From Scatophagus argus (taxonomy: Eukaryota > Chordata > Actinopteri > Scatophagidae): a DNA stretch of 64,000 nt. The position numbers were made by a program, and so were the translations under genes. The DNA lies in contig NC_058501.1 of NCBI RefSeq assembly GCF_020382885.2, positions 12,559,501 to 12,623,500 on the forward strand, read 5' to 3'. This document shows, piece by piece, positions 1 to 12,304 of this stretch; position 1 is the stretch's first letter, and each line of letters starts with the position of its first letter. The notes under the pieces are model-generated. The model saw only the letters and a program-made list of their open reading frames with translations. It was not told the origin of the DNA and did not search any database.

Positions 1-3000
1 AATGGCAGTAATGATTCTCTCCATATATTATACACTAAGGGTTGGGGGGGCAAATGCTGCCGTTTCATTGGTTATTACTTAGTTTTCAGAGACTGCAGTT
101 TAGCTTCTTCCATGATTCATCTGGTCACATCCTAAATGTGCAATTGAGCAGGCATCTGTGTGTCATATGTGAGACTATCAAAGATGTTTCTGAACAATTA
201 GTTGAGGAACTCTTTGCATCGGCTGCACATTTAACAGTTTTGGTAATTTAGTTTTCTCTAGTAAATGCCTACTGAAATGCCCTGTAACCTGTTTAACACT
301 GAAAACTTAATGAAAATGTATCAGTATGGCACAGGTCTAGTGAAATCTAAACACAAAGTGAATAAACACATGATCACAACAGTGAACGTGTGTACGACCT
401 GATTTTTATCTTTTACACAAAGTGGGTTTCTCAGTGTGCCAAGTTGTTGCACTTGTTTGTAATCAAAGAATACAAGCTCTGATAGGCAGGTTGCAAAAGG
501 AATGAGCCAGACGGTGTGCGTTCCAGACAGTGATGAGGCAGGGGGGGCAGAACTTGCCTGTGCTGGATGGGAATGCATTATATTTTAACCTTAAGTGTAT
601 AATCATAGGGTTTGGTCAAATGTACCCTCACATTTAAATGTTTTCCTGTCTGATTTAATAAACACCTGTGCTCATACATGAGTAACGGAGCCTGGTACCT
701 CTCAGTACCTCTCCATTCTGAAACATTGACTCAGCATTGACTTTTGCAATGTTGAAACAGTAAGAGTGCTAAATGCTGATTTCTCTTACCCAAACCAGTG
801 ATACAGAGGAAAAAGAGTCGATTTTCCAAGCTGTTGCAACAGGATTGTAAAATGATACCGTCATACTAAGTTCTGCTTTTGCAGCTTATTCAAGTTGTTT
901 ATATGTTTCTCAAAGGTGTACAGGCCTTTAAAAGATGACGTGAGAGAAAATTACGTGCTGTTAACTAAGCTAGTTTATTTGATTTAAAGGAACTTAAATA
1001 AAGGGAGAAAAAACTGTCACAGGTAACACGCAGGAAACTGAAATCACTGACTGTGTCACATTTTCTGAACACGTTAGGTTTAGTCATGTAGTCTGTGTTA
1101 GGACTATGATTTTTACATCAAGGTTGAGCAATGTAAAATATGAAAATATGAACACTAGTTAACGCTAGTTCTGCTTTTATTCTTTTGCTCTGCACTGTGG
1201 ATGTGGAAAAACTGCACATTTGCAAAATCATAATTTTACTCTGGTCCAGGGCATCTTTAACCACATCTGCTACACCCACATACCAAGTCTTACTCAACAT
1301 CCACTAGGAGGAATGTCTCTTTGTGGTTCACATGAGGGCAGAACACATGCCATATCCAGTATGGTCCTGTAACAAACCTGTTGTAAGAAAATATAATCAT
1401 AGTTACACGGTTTTATAGAAAATGCACTGTTGCCTCAGTGAGATTAAATGTAGGGAGAAATTCCTCAGAATTTCATAGGAGCCTATGAGGAAAAAAACCC
1501 CACATAAATAAATGACAGAATTGTCAGTATCCGCACTTCAAATTGTTTTTACCCCCACTGAAGCTGCTGAAAAAGAGTATTTATTTGAAATTTTTTAGTC
1601 TACACTGTACATCTCCTGGATCTAAAACACCTTCCGAGCAACAAAATAAAAGTATACAGTGAGCTGTGTGCACATTGTGGTTTATGCATGTCTGCTAATA
1701 TGCTGCAGAAAGTGTGAAGGTGTGAAGAGAAGTGCAATAGCATTTCTCTGCATGTCCTTGTGCAGACTTTCCATTACAGCAAACTGGTGGACAGGTGTTT
1801 TCTCCACAGTCTGAACTAGTGTGTCATCTGTATGTGTATTTGAGAAGCCACGGTACTCAGAACTGTAATTTATAGTTTTGGTGAGGGCGACAGTAAATCA
1901 AAACAGATAGTATCAAAGAGTGTAGTGTACAGTGTAACAGAGTTGCTGCCTCCCATTCTGTCACAGCGTTTGGCTCCACAAGCTCTGACTCAGAAGCACT
2001 TTACAGTGAACCTGCAGACATATTGCAGTCGAACACAGAACAGTTGAGGAACAAACCTGACATTTACAGTCAGCCAGCAGTAAATCACCACGGGTAAAGA
2101 AACGCTGCTACACTGCTCCCTGTGGGTTGAAACTATAAAACATGTTGCACACTCATGTGACCACACTCCGTAATCACTGATTATGGAGTGCTGCTACAAA
2201 TGTGGTACTCAGACAGTTCACTATCTAGTAACTTTTTTTTTCATTGCTGTAACTCATCAACACTGTGGTGTTACAATTGGAGATCTATGATGTATTGACT
2301 CAGCCTGAATGTTAATGTAAGCGCAGTTTGTGCTTTAAGTGAAACTCTAAATGTAAATGGATTTTCAAGCAGCCCCCTTTTAACCTCTGTGCGAAAGATC
2401 ACAAACTGGAAATTAAACAGCATCAGGTGCACATATGAGAATACTCAATCATACTCAACCCCAGATGATTTGAGTGGATTTTGGTTGCTCGGGTGTGGCA
2501 CAAAGCACAGCAGTGAGTCACCCAACATTTACTCGGCCAAAACCTAATGAGGTTTCTGAGAATTCATATTTTATGTACAATAAATAGCTCTCATCTCTAT
2601 GAATCTCACTGTATGCTGCACTTCCTTTTGAAAACATGGTTTTGGATAGGATGTTGATTTTGGCAACGCAGACGTCTATGTTTTGAATCCTACAGAGTTC
2701 CACAAACCATATTTATGACCTACTTAGAAGTTGTGGTAGCTTGGTAAAAGAGTCCTTCTGCTTCTGCAGCGTCCTTTACAACACAAATTGTTGATGTGGT
2801 CACAGACTAATGCTGTTTATCCCTCAGCAATGATTAGCCAGTAAAATGTCAGATCAAACCAGCTGTTTAGCCTTGACCTTTTCATGAAAACAGCTGTAAA
2901 AAGGAAAATAAAAACTAAGGAAAATAACTGACAAGCTGATTGACTGAGTAATCATGTAATAATGGGATATAAAACGATTCACTACAATGCCACACATAGG

Positions 3001-3550
3001 CGTATGTAAAATATTTATGTGAAAAAAGACAACATATTTACTGGACATGATGAATTAAAAGCAACCAAACAACATCAAGCAAGCATCTCATCAATATGTA
3101 CAAAAATTGACATTTGATAAGCTTACAGCACAGCACTATAGTATATATGAACAGACAAGTGCAGTCAAAAAAGAATGAAATATACTCACTCAAAATTTGA
3201 TGAATGGCTCCCCCGGTCATGACATCTGGAATGGTAAATAGCAGTAAGTAGGTAAGTAAGAAAGTACATTTTTGGTGTCCCTATTAAAGAGCTGATTGTC
3301 TGATGGTGGGTATTAAGAAGTGTGCTTTCTCCATGTTTTTGCTATTATCCCCTATACCTTCTTCCACATGTGAATTCATTCAGACGTCTGCACCTGTTTT
3401 TCTCCAGTCCCCAGAGCTGTTTGTGATTGTTGTTTGTGGTTTTCAGAAGTCACATGGATTAATTACAAGGTTCAATTTATCATCATCGTTATTGCAGTAT
3501 TTGTCTTTAGTTTAATCATTATTAATATAAGCATAGTTTATTGTTATTTA
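1..3550. other. intergenic, no gene seen
   Basis: AT-rich unique-looking sequence. The open frames are short, lack splice context and resemble no family I recognise. Nothing beyond ordinary intergenic DNA is supported. Confidence 0.6.
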
Positions 3551-3559
3551 ATTTTTGTA

Positions 3560-4170
3560 TTTTTTTTTAAGATGAATTCATCAATGAAGATTGCCTGCCA
3601 CTGGACAGCCTTACACTATTGCCATGCATGAATCAAATGAAGTGGAGAGTGGAGTGGAGGAGGAGGACAATGATGAAGACGATGTGATTTTTCGTCCTGA
3701 TGAGTGGGAAAGCCACTCATCAGGAAAAAGAAGTAGAAGAGAGCTCATCATCAGGGTTTACCGGGTGAGGAGGCACTACAAGAATTCTTGAAAATAGTTG
3801 CTGCAGCCTGGAGAATGTCTAAGAGTGCAATTAGATAATAACTCTTTATCAGTTGGGCTCATCCCTTAGACCTCCAATGCCCAGATAATTTGTCCTGAAG
3901 CCAGTTATGCAGAGTTCTACAATGATGTCTCAGGCTCTGGAGCCCATGTGTCGAAACCAGTCTTACAGCACGTGAAGGAAGGAGATGTTGTGCAGCTAGA
4001 GCTACGAGAGGAAAGTCTCCAAAACAGCATCTCTGCCACCAATCAAGAGAGTGCATCAGTGTCCAAATTTAGGAATTTCCTTGAAAGAATGTTCCAATCC
4101 AGTCTGGCAATTATGACCGATAGCACTTTGGATTTAATTGTGCAGGTGGTGTGTGGTCCTTAGGGTGGTG
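3560..4170 (+). pseudogene. degraded coding-like remnant, family unknown
   Basis: Three protein-like stretches follow one another on the + strand in different frames. The first reads DEFINEDCLPLDSLTLLPC just after a pyrimidine tract and AG at about 3570. The second is acidic and then basic: EVESGVEEEDNDEDD, then RPDEWESH and a KRSRREL run, ending in a stop at about 3791. The third starts near 3897 with PEASYAEFYNDVSGSG, continues with HVKEGDVVQLELREES, and ends at a TAG at about 4163. Codon-like composition with frame changes and internal stops suggests a decayed gene or transposon-borne ORF. I do not recognise the family. Chance open frames are possible. Confidence 0.3.
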
Positions 4171-5240
4171 GAAAAAGAAACCCAAAAGACATTCTGAATA
4201 ATGATTGTATTAAGGAAAAAGAAAGCGCTGTCTACACATAATCAAGTTTTGAAAACCAGCTGTGCTTTGCCATCAACCTAGCACTTTTGCTATATCCCTA
4301 CTTAAGGTTGGTTTACAACGTAGTGAGCTACAAAATCAGGCCAGGGTGTCACCCAATACTACTGAATACCATTTAATGAGACTGTCAAATTTGTATAGAT
4401 TTCAAAGTGTAAAGTATTCCTGTTCTTGAGAGCAGAAAGAAAACGGGAAAACATTCGTGGGGACACTGTATATGTGCGAATACTGTTACACAGTTGCTCA
4501 AGTCACAAAACACTGCTGTCGGTATTGGATCGTCTCAGTAGTTAGATAACACATCTTAGTAAGACACCCCTCAAGCTCTTTGATAGAAATAGCCTAAGAT
4601 GCACAGTATTGCCAACGCACAGAGGACAGTTCGTGATGAAACTGACAGTTATGGTAAAGAGTAGTTTTCATCTCTCCATGATTTTCCAGGAAATATAAGA
4701 TGCTTTTAGAGCAACATTTAAATGCAGGGCTGAATCAGAAGAAATAAAGAATGTGTTCTTTCCTTCCTTTCTTTCTTTCTTTTTCCAGTCAGCACCAGCC
4801 AGTATTCTCCTGGGAAGTGTCGAGGGTGCGTGTTGATGAGCGGGTACAGTAAGGGTAGCAATTGTAAGTCATTTAATTCATCCAAGGCCCTGACCCCACA
4901 GAAAACACTCCCCAGCAGATGGGGACTCATAAGCAACATATACCCCAAAGGTACTGGTGTGAGGTAATCTCATCTGAGGTCTCAGACTACTGCTGGATAT
5001 GGGGGATAGAACCCCAACAGAACTCCTCACCTGGGTTCAAATTAAATAAACATAAGGTGTAGTCCTCCCCAAAGTCTTTGCAGTTGATACTCAGAGGTAA
5101 ATCTTTGAGATGTTATAGAAGCACTTTTCAAAGGTTTCCAAAGTGCTTAACAATCATTAACCTGAATAGAATGCAATAACCAAAATATAAACAGACAAAT
5201 GATGACGGTTTATGATTTTAAAAAAAATTAAAAACTCACA
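4171..5240. other. intergenic, no gene seen
   Basis: No coding or RNA feature recognised. There is a short pyrimidine-rich tract around 4755-4785. Confidence 0.5.
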
Positions 5241-5249
5241 GGGGGTCAG

Positions 5250-6010
5250 CAACTCTGTTATATAACTTGAGGTCAGGTTCAGTCTCCGGCAGGACTCAGA
5301 CGCAGAGCAGGTGGTTATTTCCGCTGACTTCAGTCAAATAAGGCAGGAGGGAAATTCCTCTTAACAGAGTGACAAAACAAACAGCTATGAAATTACCTGA
5401 GGCACATCTTCTCAACCCGAAGGCACACGGCTATGAAATTTAACAATCTCCGAAGAGAAGAAATCAAAAGGCTAAGAAAAATAGAAAAAAAATAAACAAC
5501 TATATCTAACAACTAAGGACCACTCCAAAAGGAGGCAAAAAACTAAAGGCAGGAATAATCTACAAGGATAAACTATCGGCTATAAAAATCTATGAGGTAA
5601 CAAATCACTCCTATGGAGGAAAAACAAAAGAGGAATCCTAAACACTAAATTATGGCTATATCCTGAACTAAGAAACTTACAACAAAAAAATCACTCTGAT
5701 ACAGAGGTAAAAACAGGAAGGTAACACGAGGCAAAAGACAAGGCTGGGGACAAGGCGAGACTAGAGTGAACGCACACAGACAAAACACACTGGCACAAGA
5801 CAAGGCGAACACAGACTATTTGAACACATGTCGGTAATGGGGAACAGGTGAACACAATTGGGTTATCGAGGAGACAATCAGGCTGAAGACACACGAGGAA
5901 GGAAAAGTGACCTGAAACGAGAGGAGAGTTACTTTTCAAAATAAAACGGGAAATGACAAGACATAAGCCCAAGACTTCACCGCGGTTTGACACTTGGAAC
6001 CAAACCCAGA
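5250..6010 (-). repeat. interspersed-repeat-like block, class uncertain
   Basis: A purine-rich stretch contains phrases I associate with abundant teleost repeats: GGACTCAGACGCAGAGCAGG near 5291, GGGGAACAGGTGAACACAAT near 5839, and AAATAAAACGGGAAATGACA near 5939. No coding capacity is visible and the element borders are not clear. It directly abuts the LINE fragment at 6038-6301, so the two may belong to one element. Class and orientation are guesses. Confidence 0.35.
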
Positions 6011-6037
6011 CATGCTTTAAAGTGATCAGTAAAATCT

Positions 6038-6301
6038 TCAAATCAATTCTAAAACTGGCAGCCAGTGAAGGGAGACAGGGAAAGGGGTGATGTGGTGTCG
6101 TCTGTTAAAACCAGTGAGAAGCTGAGCTGCTGCGTTCTGAACTAACTGGAGGTGTGACAGGGACTTGTGGGAGGTGTGGGACAGAAGAGAGTTGCAGTAG
6201 TCTAACCTGGGGAAAATGAAGGTATGGATCACCTTATATTCAACATCACTGCAGGCAAAGTTGAAAGATCTCTCCATATCCAAAACAATGTATTTAGGCA
6301 T
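6038..6301 (-). mobile_element. non-LTR retrotransposon (LINE) ORF2 C-terminal fragment
   Basis: Read on the minus strand, this stretch encodes a segment with the block FIFPRLDYCNSLL, then SLSHLQLVQNAAAQLLTG and HITPFPVSLHWLPV. That is the hallmark C-terminal part of the reverse transcriptase ORF of fish LINEs, just before the HWLPV box. Only about 85 codons survive. The catalytic RT core and endonuclease are absent, so this is a 5'-truncated dead copy. Assignment to a clade (L2/CR1-like or Rex-like) is not possible by eye. Confidence 0.75.
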
Positions 6302-6309
6302 GGTCGGCC

Positions 6310-7600
6310 AAAAAAGATTCTCATGAATGCATATGTCAAGTGATGGAGTAGGTTTTCACATTAATTCTCAACAAAGGGTAGATTGCAGTGTCTTGTTGTC
6401 TTCATCATTTGAATCATTTGGAGTACAGCAGAGTTTCAGACGTCGCTCTTTAAGAATGAGTGGTATAGTAGGGGTAGCTCATGACTCTCCACATCCTGTG
6501 CCAAGTTCATTCCATCCACGTCTGCGGGTGCAGCTGGAGCAAAGTGTTGTCGAGATCCAGATATTTCTTCCCAACTCCAGGAATAAAAAAAAAATCAGTG
6601 GAGGCCATTGTTGTTGTTGTTGTTTGTTTGTTTATTGCAGTCCAAGATTCTTATGAAATATGTGAAATGTGAAGCTGCATTTGCATAAGAGACCATCTAC
6701 AGCACAGTGTTGTAAAGCACCTTAATGAAAACACACAAATCTCCAGTAAGTCAAGCCAGTGCCCATCCCTACACACAGCAATGGCACATCCGCCATGCAT
6801 GACATCAGCTGCCTTGTGGCTTCTATTTGTGTCTGACATGAAGCGTGTTGACGGATCAGGCCAGCTTCTGTGGCTAAGGGTGTGGACCCTCATGAGCGGT
6901 CAACAGATTTCCCTGTAAAGAAACTCTCCAGGGGTGTAATCATGGTTAAGTCAGGACAGTTGCAGTGACTCGGGGGAACCAGGAGGGACAACTTGAGTCC
7001 TCTGAAGTCAGAGATTAGAACTACAGAGCAGAGACACCATTTTGCTGTGACACCAGCTTTGACAATGAAAAATTTCGTTTCAGATATAAGCCAGCAGAGG
7101 GCGCCGTTCAACTGGTGTAGAAGTTTGATTTCAACCTGTGGGACTACCTTCTTCTCTCTGCCAAGGTTAATGTAATTGAAAACTTCCACATTCTGCTCAG
7201 TGGATGCGGCATTGCCAACAAAATGGAACTGTGTCACTGTCTTGAACTATTAACCTCATCGTCTTTCTGCGCGGGTAAACCTGCGTGTACATCTTGAAAC
7301 CACAGCTGGTCGGGCAACAACATAAAATAAAATAAAAATAAAAATTTACAAAAGTTATTAAAATAAGTAGTAGATTCTGCTTGGCTCTAAGGGGTAAATT
7401 GTGCTCAAGATAAGAACAAGCAACCCCATAAGTCCTTCCAGCACAAGGATTGGCTAAAACAATGAGAAAATGTAGAAAATTGACTGTGGTTAAACATCGG
7501 TCTCCATCATGTCTGTTTAAAGTTCCTGCCGAGATTTTTTTGTTTTTTTTATAGCGGTCTTGTCGATGTTCACAAACTTTGGATCTCTATGGCAAAAGAC
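6310..7600. other. intergenic upstream of has1, no gene seen
   Basis: No coding or RNA feature recognised. There is a short A-rich run at 6588-6595 and a GTT/GTTT repeat at about 6610-6635. Confidence 0.5.
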
Positions 7601-7671
7601 AAAACAAAGCAGCCATATGCAACGCGCACACACAGCAGTCATCTGGACCACTGCCTTACTCCTGACGCACG

Positions 7672-7750
7672 GCTGAGTCAGCGGGGGCGCGCGGATTTGA
7701 TAATTCCCAACGTATAAAAAGCGCACACATGGCTCCATCCCGTCTTTAAC
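7672..7750 (+). promoter_or_regulatory. has1: has1 core promoter with TATA box, GC-rich element and MARE/AP-1 site
   Basis: TATAAAAA lies at 7713-7720 and predicts a start site near 7743-7750. Just upstream are a GC-rich stretch (GCGGGGGCGCGCGG, 7681-7694) and the palindrome GCTGAGTCAGC (7672-7682), which contains the AP-1 core TGAGTCA and matches the centre of a Maf-recognition element. The promoter sits about 0.9 kb upstream of the has1 start codon, before a plausible non-coding exon. The start site is inferred from TATA spacing only. Confidence 0.6.
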
Positions 7751-7854
7751 CTTGTAGTCTATAAAGTCAGCAAACTTCACGCCAAGTTGCCAGACAAGAG
7801 AAACACCGAGTGGATGTCTCGCAAATTTAAAGCCAGGGGAACTTAGTGGAAAAG
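7745..7854 (+). other. has1: putative has1 non-coding exon 1 (5'UTR)
   Basis: Downstream of the TATA box, the sequence runs to AGTGGAAAAG followed by GTAACT (donor GT at 7855-7856). The matching acceptor is TCTCTAAG at 8591-8598, thirteen bases before the has1 ATG. A non-coding first exon is usual for vertebrate HAS genes. The intron would be 7855-8598. The exon start is approximate. Confidence 0.55.
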
Positions 7855-8611
7855 GTAACTTTTGTCACGCATTTAGTCACGTTTTTTCTGTTGAATTATT
7901 TGTAAACTGAAGAATATAATGCAGTCAGGTCTGAATTACTGGAAACAGGTTGTCATTTCAATAAAAACAAAAGAATTTCTGCAGCATCATTGAAGATGAT
8001 TTGATTTAAAAATATACTTAAATAAAAACAGATACCATATTTCTGCTAACGGTAAGATGCCTGATGCTTTCACTTGTTGCATTTACTCTTTTATTTATTT
8101 ATTTACTGTTTCATAGTTCATTCAGTCAGTTGACAAGTTTTTATGCTTTAAATGGTGGCTTTGGTTTTTGGTCAGTTATCAGAACAAGGTATTGTGATTG
8201 TTTCTGTGTGTGGGATGAGTAAGTTTTGTCGCTGGCCTGCAGTATTTAAAATTTGTACATGGGTAAAAAAATATATATATTTTATATTCTTAAATGTTAC
8301 AAATAATATAAAGATATATTTGAATAGATATAATTAAAAAAAACGATAAATTATGGCATTACGACACAATGATGTTAGCTCAACACTTTTTGTATGCCTG
8401 TTGGCTGTACTATTTTTCAGCTTGTATAGCTTGTTAAAATGCCTTACAACAGTCCACGTAAAAGAACTAATTCCATTTAATAGATTTTCCAAACCACAAT
8501 ATGTCTGTGCACATTTTTAGCCTGACCGGGACCAATAGGAATCCTTCATTTAGTCACGTACCAGCCATACTAACATGTGGTGTCTTTGTGTCTCTAAGGT
8601 AAAGAAACACA

Positions 8612-10882
8612 ATGGAGCTGAAACCTTTATTGAAGAAGTTGGGCTCAGTAATCCGTGCCATCTTCACTTTCCTCTTTGCGTTGCTGGTCCTGGGCGTGAT
8701 GGTGTGGGCCTATGTGGAGGGTTTCCAGCTGGTGACCTCCAAGTATGGAATCATCTCCTTTGGCTTTTATGGAGTACTCCTCTCAGTCCATGTATTGGTC
8801 CAGAGCTTCTTTGCTTTCATTGAGCACCGGAGAATGAAAGCTCGCATAGATCCATGCACCTTTACCAAAACCATTGCCCTAACAATATCAGCTTACCAGG
8901 AGGACCCTGTCTACCTCAGAGAGTGCCTCAACTCCATCAGAGCTCTCCAGTATCCCCCCGAGCTGCTACGCATCATCATGGTGATAGATGGGAACTCACG
9001 CGATGACCAATATATGATGGAGATGTTCAGAGAGGTTTTTGCTGACCAAGACCCTGGCTATTATGTGTGGAGTAACAACTACCATACATGGGACCCCACT
9101 CAGGCCCGGCAGGATGTGGGAATGGCTTCAGAAATGGGCCCAGGAGGAGATGCTGATCATAATATTGGAGAGGATCCACAGAGAAAAGAGGTAGAGCACC
9201 TGATCCAGAGCAAGAGGTGTGTGTGCATCATGCAGAAGTGGGGCGGCAAGCGGGAAGTGATGTACACCGCATTTAAAGCACTCGGGTCATCAGTTGACTA
9301 TGTACAGGTAGCTATTTTTGCTTCAGAAGTCAAAATCCTGATGTATTTTGTCAATAGAGAGAACTTTATGAAAATAATAATTACAGTGTTCTGCTTTTTT
9401 CATGACATGGCTTACTTTTTACTTCCACAGGTGTGCGACTCAGACACTAAGCTGGACCCTCTTGCCTCTCTGGAACTGTGTAAAGTGTTGGAGAGTGACC
9501 CCAAGTATGGTGCTGTGGGAGGAGATGTGATGATCCTCAACCTGAAAGAGTCTTACATCAGCTTCATGAGCAGTCTTAGGTACTGGATGGCTTTTAACAT
9601 CGAGAGGTCCTGTCAGTCCTTTTTCAACTGTGTGTCCTGCATAAGTGGTCCTTTGGGTGAGGAAAAAGCATTTTTTTTCTCTTCTGATATATAATATAAT
9701 ATAGTTTTGGCTTTAATGCACTCACTGCAACTAATATTTCTTTTGTGTTTGTGCCACCCTGAATTGTTAAATGTAGGTCTGTACCGCAACGATATCCTCC
9801 AGCAGTTTCTGGAGTCCTGGTACAATCAGATGTTTTTGGGAACTCACTGCACATTTGGCGACGACAGACATCTTACTAACCGAATGCTGAGCATGGGCTA
9901 TGCTACAAAGTAAGATTTGTGCAATAAGCCTGTGAATATTCTCATTCATCCAGCTCATGGTTATCTCAAGGGAATTCAATCGAATGCCTAGTCCCAGCCT
10001 AGTCAAGCAAGCATGAACCGATGAAGCCTCTTGGATGAGAGGTGAAACGTCTTCAAAGACAAATAACTAAGTCCAGTTGCATTCGATTGAATTCCCTTGA
10101 GATAAGATTTGTGCACAGAAATTACATGAGACTCAGTTATCTCGATGCTATAATATTTGATGTAGTGATGAGATTCATAGATCTTGTTTTTGCCGTCTCT
10201 TTTTAGATATACAGCCCGCTCAAAGTGCTACACAGAGACACCCGCTCAGTTTCTGCGCTGGCTCAACCAGCAGACTCGCTGGACAAAATCTTACTTTCGT
10301 GAGTGGCTCTACAATGCAATGTGGTGGCACAAGCACCATCTCTGGATGACCTATGAGTCCATCGTCTCAGGTATTTTCCCTTTTTTTGTCACCGCTACCG
10401 TCATCCAGTTGTTTTGGACAGGCTCACTGTGGGACCTCCTCTGGATCCTGTGCTGCATCCAGCTGATCGGGCTGGTGAAAGCGGCGTATGCCTGCATCCT
10501 GCGTAGAGACATGGTGATGGTGTTTATGTCCATGTACTCGGTTCTGTACATGACCAGCCTGCTGCCTGCTAAGTACTTTGCCATTCTCACCATGAACAAA
10601 AGCAGCTGGGGGACATCAGGCAGGCGCAAGATTGTAGGGAACTATATTCCCATCCTCCCTCTGTCAGTGTGGGCAGCCATTTTGTTAGGTGGGCTCGGTT
10701 ACACAATCTACAAGGAGATTCAAATGGACTGGTCAAGTCAAGCCAAGATACTGGAGACCAAGTTTCTTATTTTTGGCTGTGTGGCCTACACATGCTATTG
10801 GCTGCTGATGTTGTTCCTCTACTGGGCGTGGTTCCGCAGGTTATGTAGGAAACGTTCTAGTGCTTACAAAGTGAATGTTTAG
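8612..10882 (+). CDS. has1: hyaluronan synthase 1 (four coding exons, 576 aa)
   Basis: This is a plasma-membrane family-2 glycosyltransferase that polymerises UDP-GlcNAc and UDP-GlcA into hyaluronan and extrudes it. Coding exons are 8612-9307, 9431-9656, 9777-9909 and 10207-10882; all introns are GT-AG and phases match, giving 576 aa (human HAS1 is 578). The start has a good context (ACACAATGG). Visible features are two N-terminal membrane segments (about 16-36 and 46-70), ISAYQEDP (93-100), the VIDGN nucleotide-binding motif (125-129), WGGKREV (210-216), DSD (235-237), GDDRHLTNR (335-343), the QQTRW product-binding motif (373-377), and several C-terminal membrane helices. The C-terminus [15 protein letters not shown] resembles HAS1 rather than HAS2 or HAS3. 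All key catalytic motifs are intact. Intron 9910-10206 carries a small insertion. The gene converges on spaca6. Confidence 0.95.
9924..10102. mobile_element. short interspersed insertion in a has1 intron, with 13-bp target-site duplication
   Basis: The 13-mer TAAGATTTGTGCA occurs at 9911-9923 and again at 10103-10115, framing 179 bp. Inside, 9961-9987 and 10079-10105 are perfect 27-nt inverted copies separated by 91 nt. The spacer holds GATGAG (10035-10040) and GAAACGTC (10044-10051), with GAAG/CTTC and CCTCT/AGAGG pairs that can fold into a hairpin. The 13-bp duplication fits insertion by target-primed reverse transcription or a similar mechanism. I have the impression that this motif recurs in teleost repeats, but I cannot verify the family. 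The insertion begins 14 bp downstream of the exon end. Confidence 0.65.
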
Positions 10883-11900
10883 GTCTGAAGTGAAGAACAA
10901 AGTGAAGGATAATAATTTAAATTCAATCATTGACCTTATTTTATTTTATTGTTTATCTTATTTTATTATTTTTGTTTACTATGTTGTTATTTTATTGGGA
11001 CTCTATTTCAGTTATTTATTTTGTCTCATATTTTAGTAGGTGATGGACAGGAGCTTTTCGTGCAGCTGCTAAACTAAACTAAACAAATAAAGAAAAAAAA
11101 ATATTGATAATATCAATGAAATATATATGAGAACAAATGTTTGATCCATATGGAGATGTTGCACATTTAAATGAAATTGTACTGAGGGCTTTTGGGCCTG
11201 TGAACTTCTCAGGTGTCTCTTTGTCACATTACGATGGCAGAGATGGCCTTCCAGCAGATATTTATTCATGATACCTATAGATTGGAAAAGTTCTATTTAG
11301 ATAGAAGAGTGTGAGTAATGAATCTTGGGTTATGTGTATGTAGAGCATGTAGACTAGCTTAACAACACAAACAACTCAACTTACAGATGCTTGACTGTGT
11401 CAGTTTAGTGACCATTACTCCACCACTGTTGTTATTGCACTGGATCCTGCATGGCAGTGTTACTGCAGCGCTGTAGACCTACTTGAAAATACAGAAGATG
11501 GCAGTCACAGTGTTGAGCAGTGGCAAAAGTGTACAGGCAGAAAAAGACGCTGTACCTCTATGAGAAAGCTGAAAACTAAACAGTGACAATGACTCTGTGG
11601 CTGAGGACTAAAACATGGAGCCGTTGAAGCCTGAAACACAAGGGGACTGATGTTGTTTCAAATATTGTATTTTATCTAATTGCTGTATACTCACTCTGTT
11701 GGTGGGTGTACTGTGTAGGATGCACTTTGTTATTGGTATTCCAGAGTAAAATTGACAAAAACATATGATTTTTTTCTATAGATTTTCTTGGCAATACACT
11801 TATTGTAAGGGCTGGAAATTGTCTGAAAATGTGAAAATTTTGATGATTTTGGGAACTTGTATGGATATTAATAAATGAAATATTTTTCTAAAGTGCACAG
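10883..11900 (+). other. has1: probable has1 3'UTR and downstream sequence
   Basis: After the TAG stop the sequence is AT-rich with no further coding potential. Candidate poly(A) signals are AATAAA at about 11085 and AATAAA at about 11869. Which one is used cannot be decided from sequence. Confidence 0.4.
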
Positions 11901-12304
11901 CTCCGTTTTCTTTGGGTTAAAATTACATAATTTGCAGAGTACAAGCGAGAATTTGACTCAAATCACTTGTCACAATAACAGCATACAGTATACAGGCAAA
12001 ATATAACTTGACCTCTCATAGGTGTCATGCTACACACCAGCATCCTGAATGTAAAACCTTCATCTCCGTTAGCATTTAGCATAGCTCCTATCATTGTAGG
12101 GAACCCCACGAGGCAGAGAAGTGAATGTCCCCGTAGTGCAGGACCACAGTGACAGTCTTTACAGGATGGTACTCTGAAAAAACATAGGAAAATGCCTGAA
12201 AGCAGGTTGCCATGCCAAGTGATAAGGATCTTCCTTTAAAATATAAAGTCACGCACTCTGGTGCAAAGTACATCCAGGTTCGTAAATCTGAAGCAATGTG
12301 CAGC

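Noticed and set aside
5691-6041. 116-codon minus-strand frame next to the LINE fragment
   Set aside because: No reverse-transcriptase or other motif; it lies in the repeat-like block and reads as cysteine- and leucine-rich noise.
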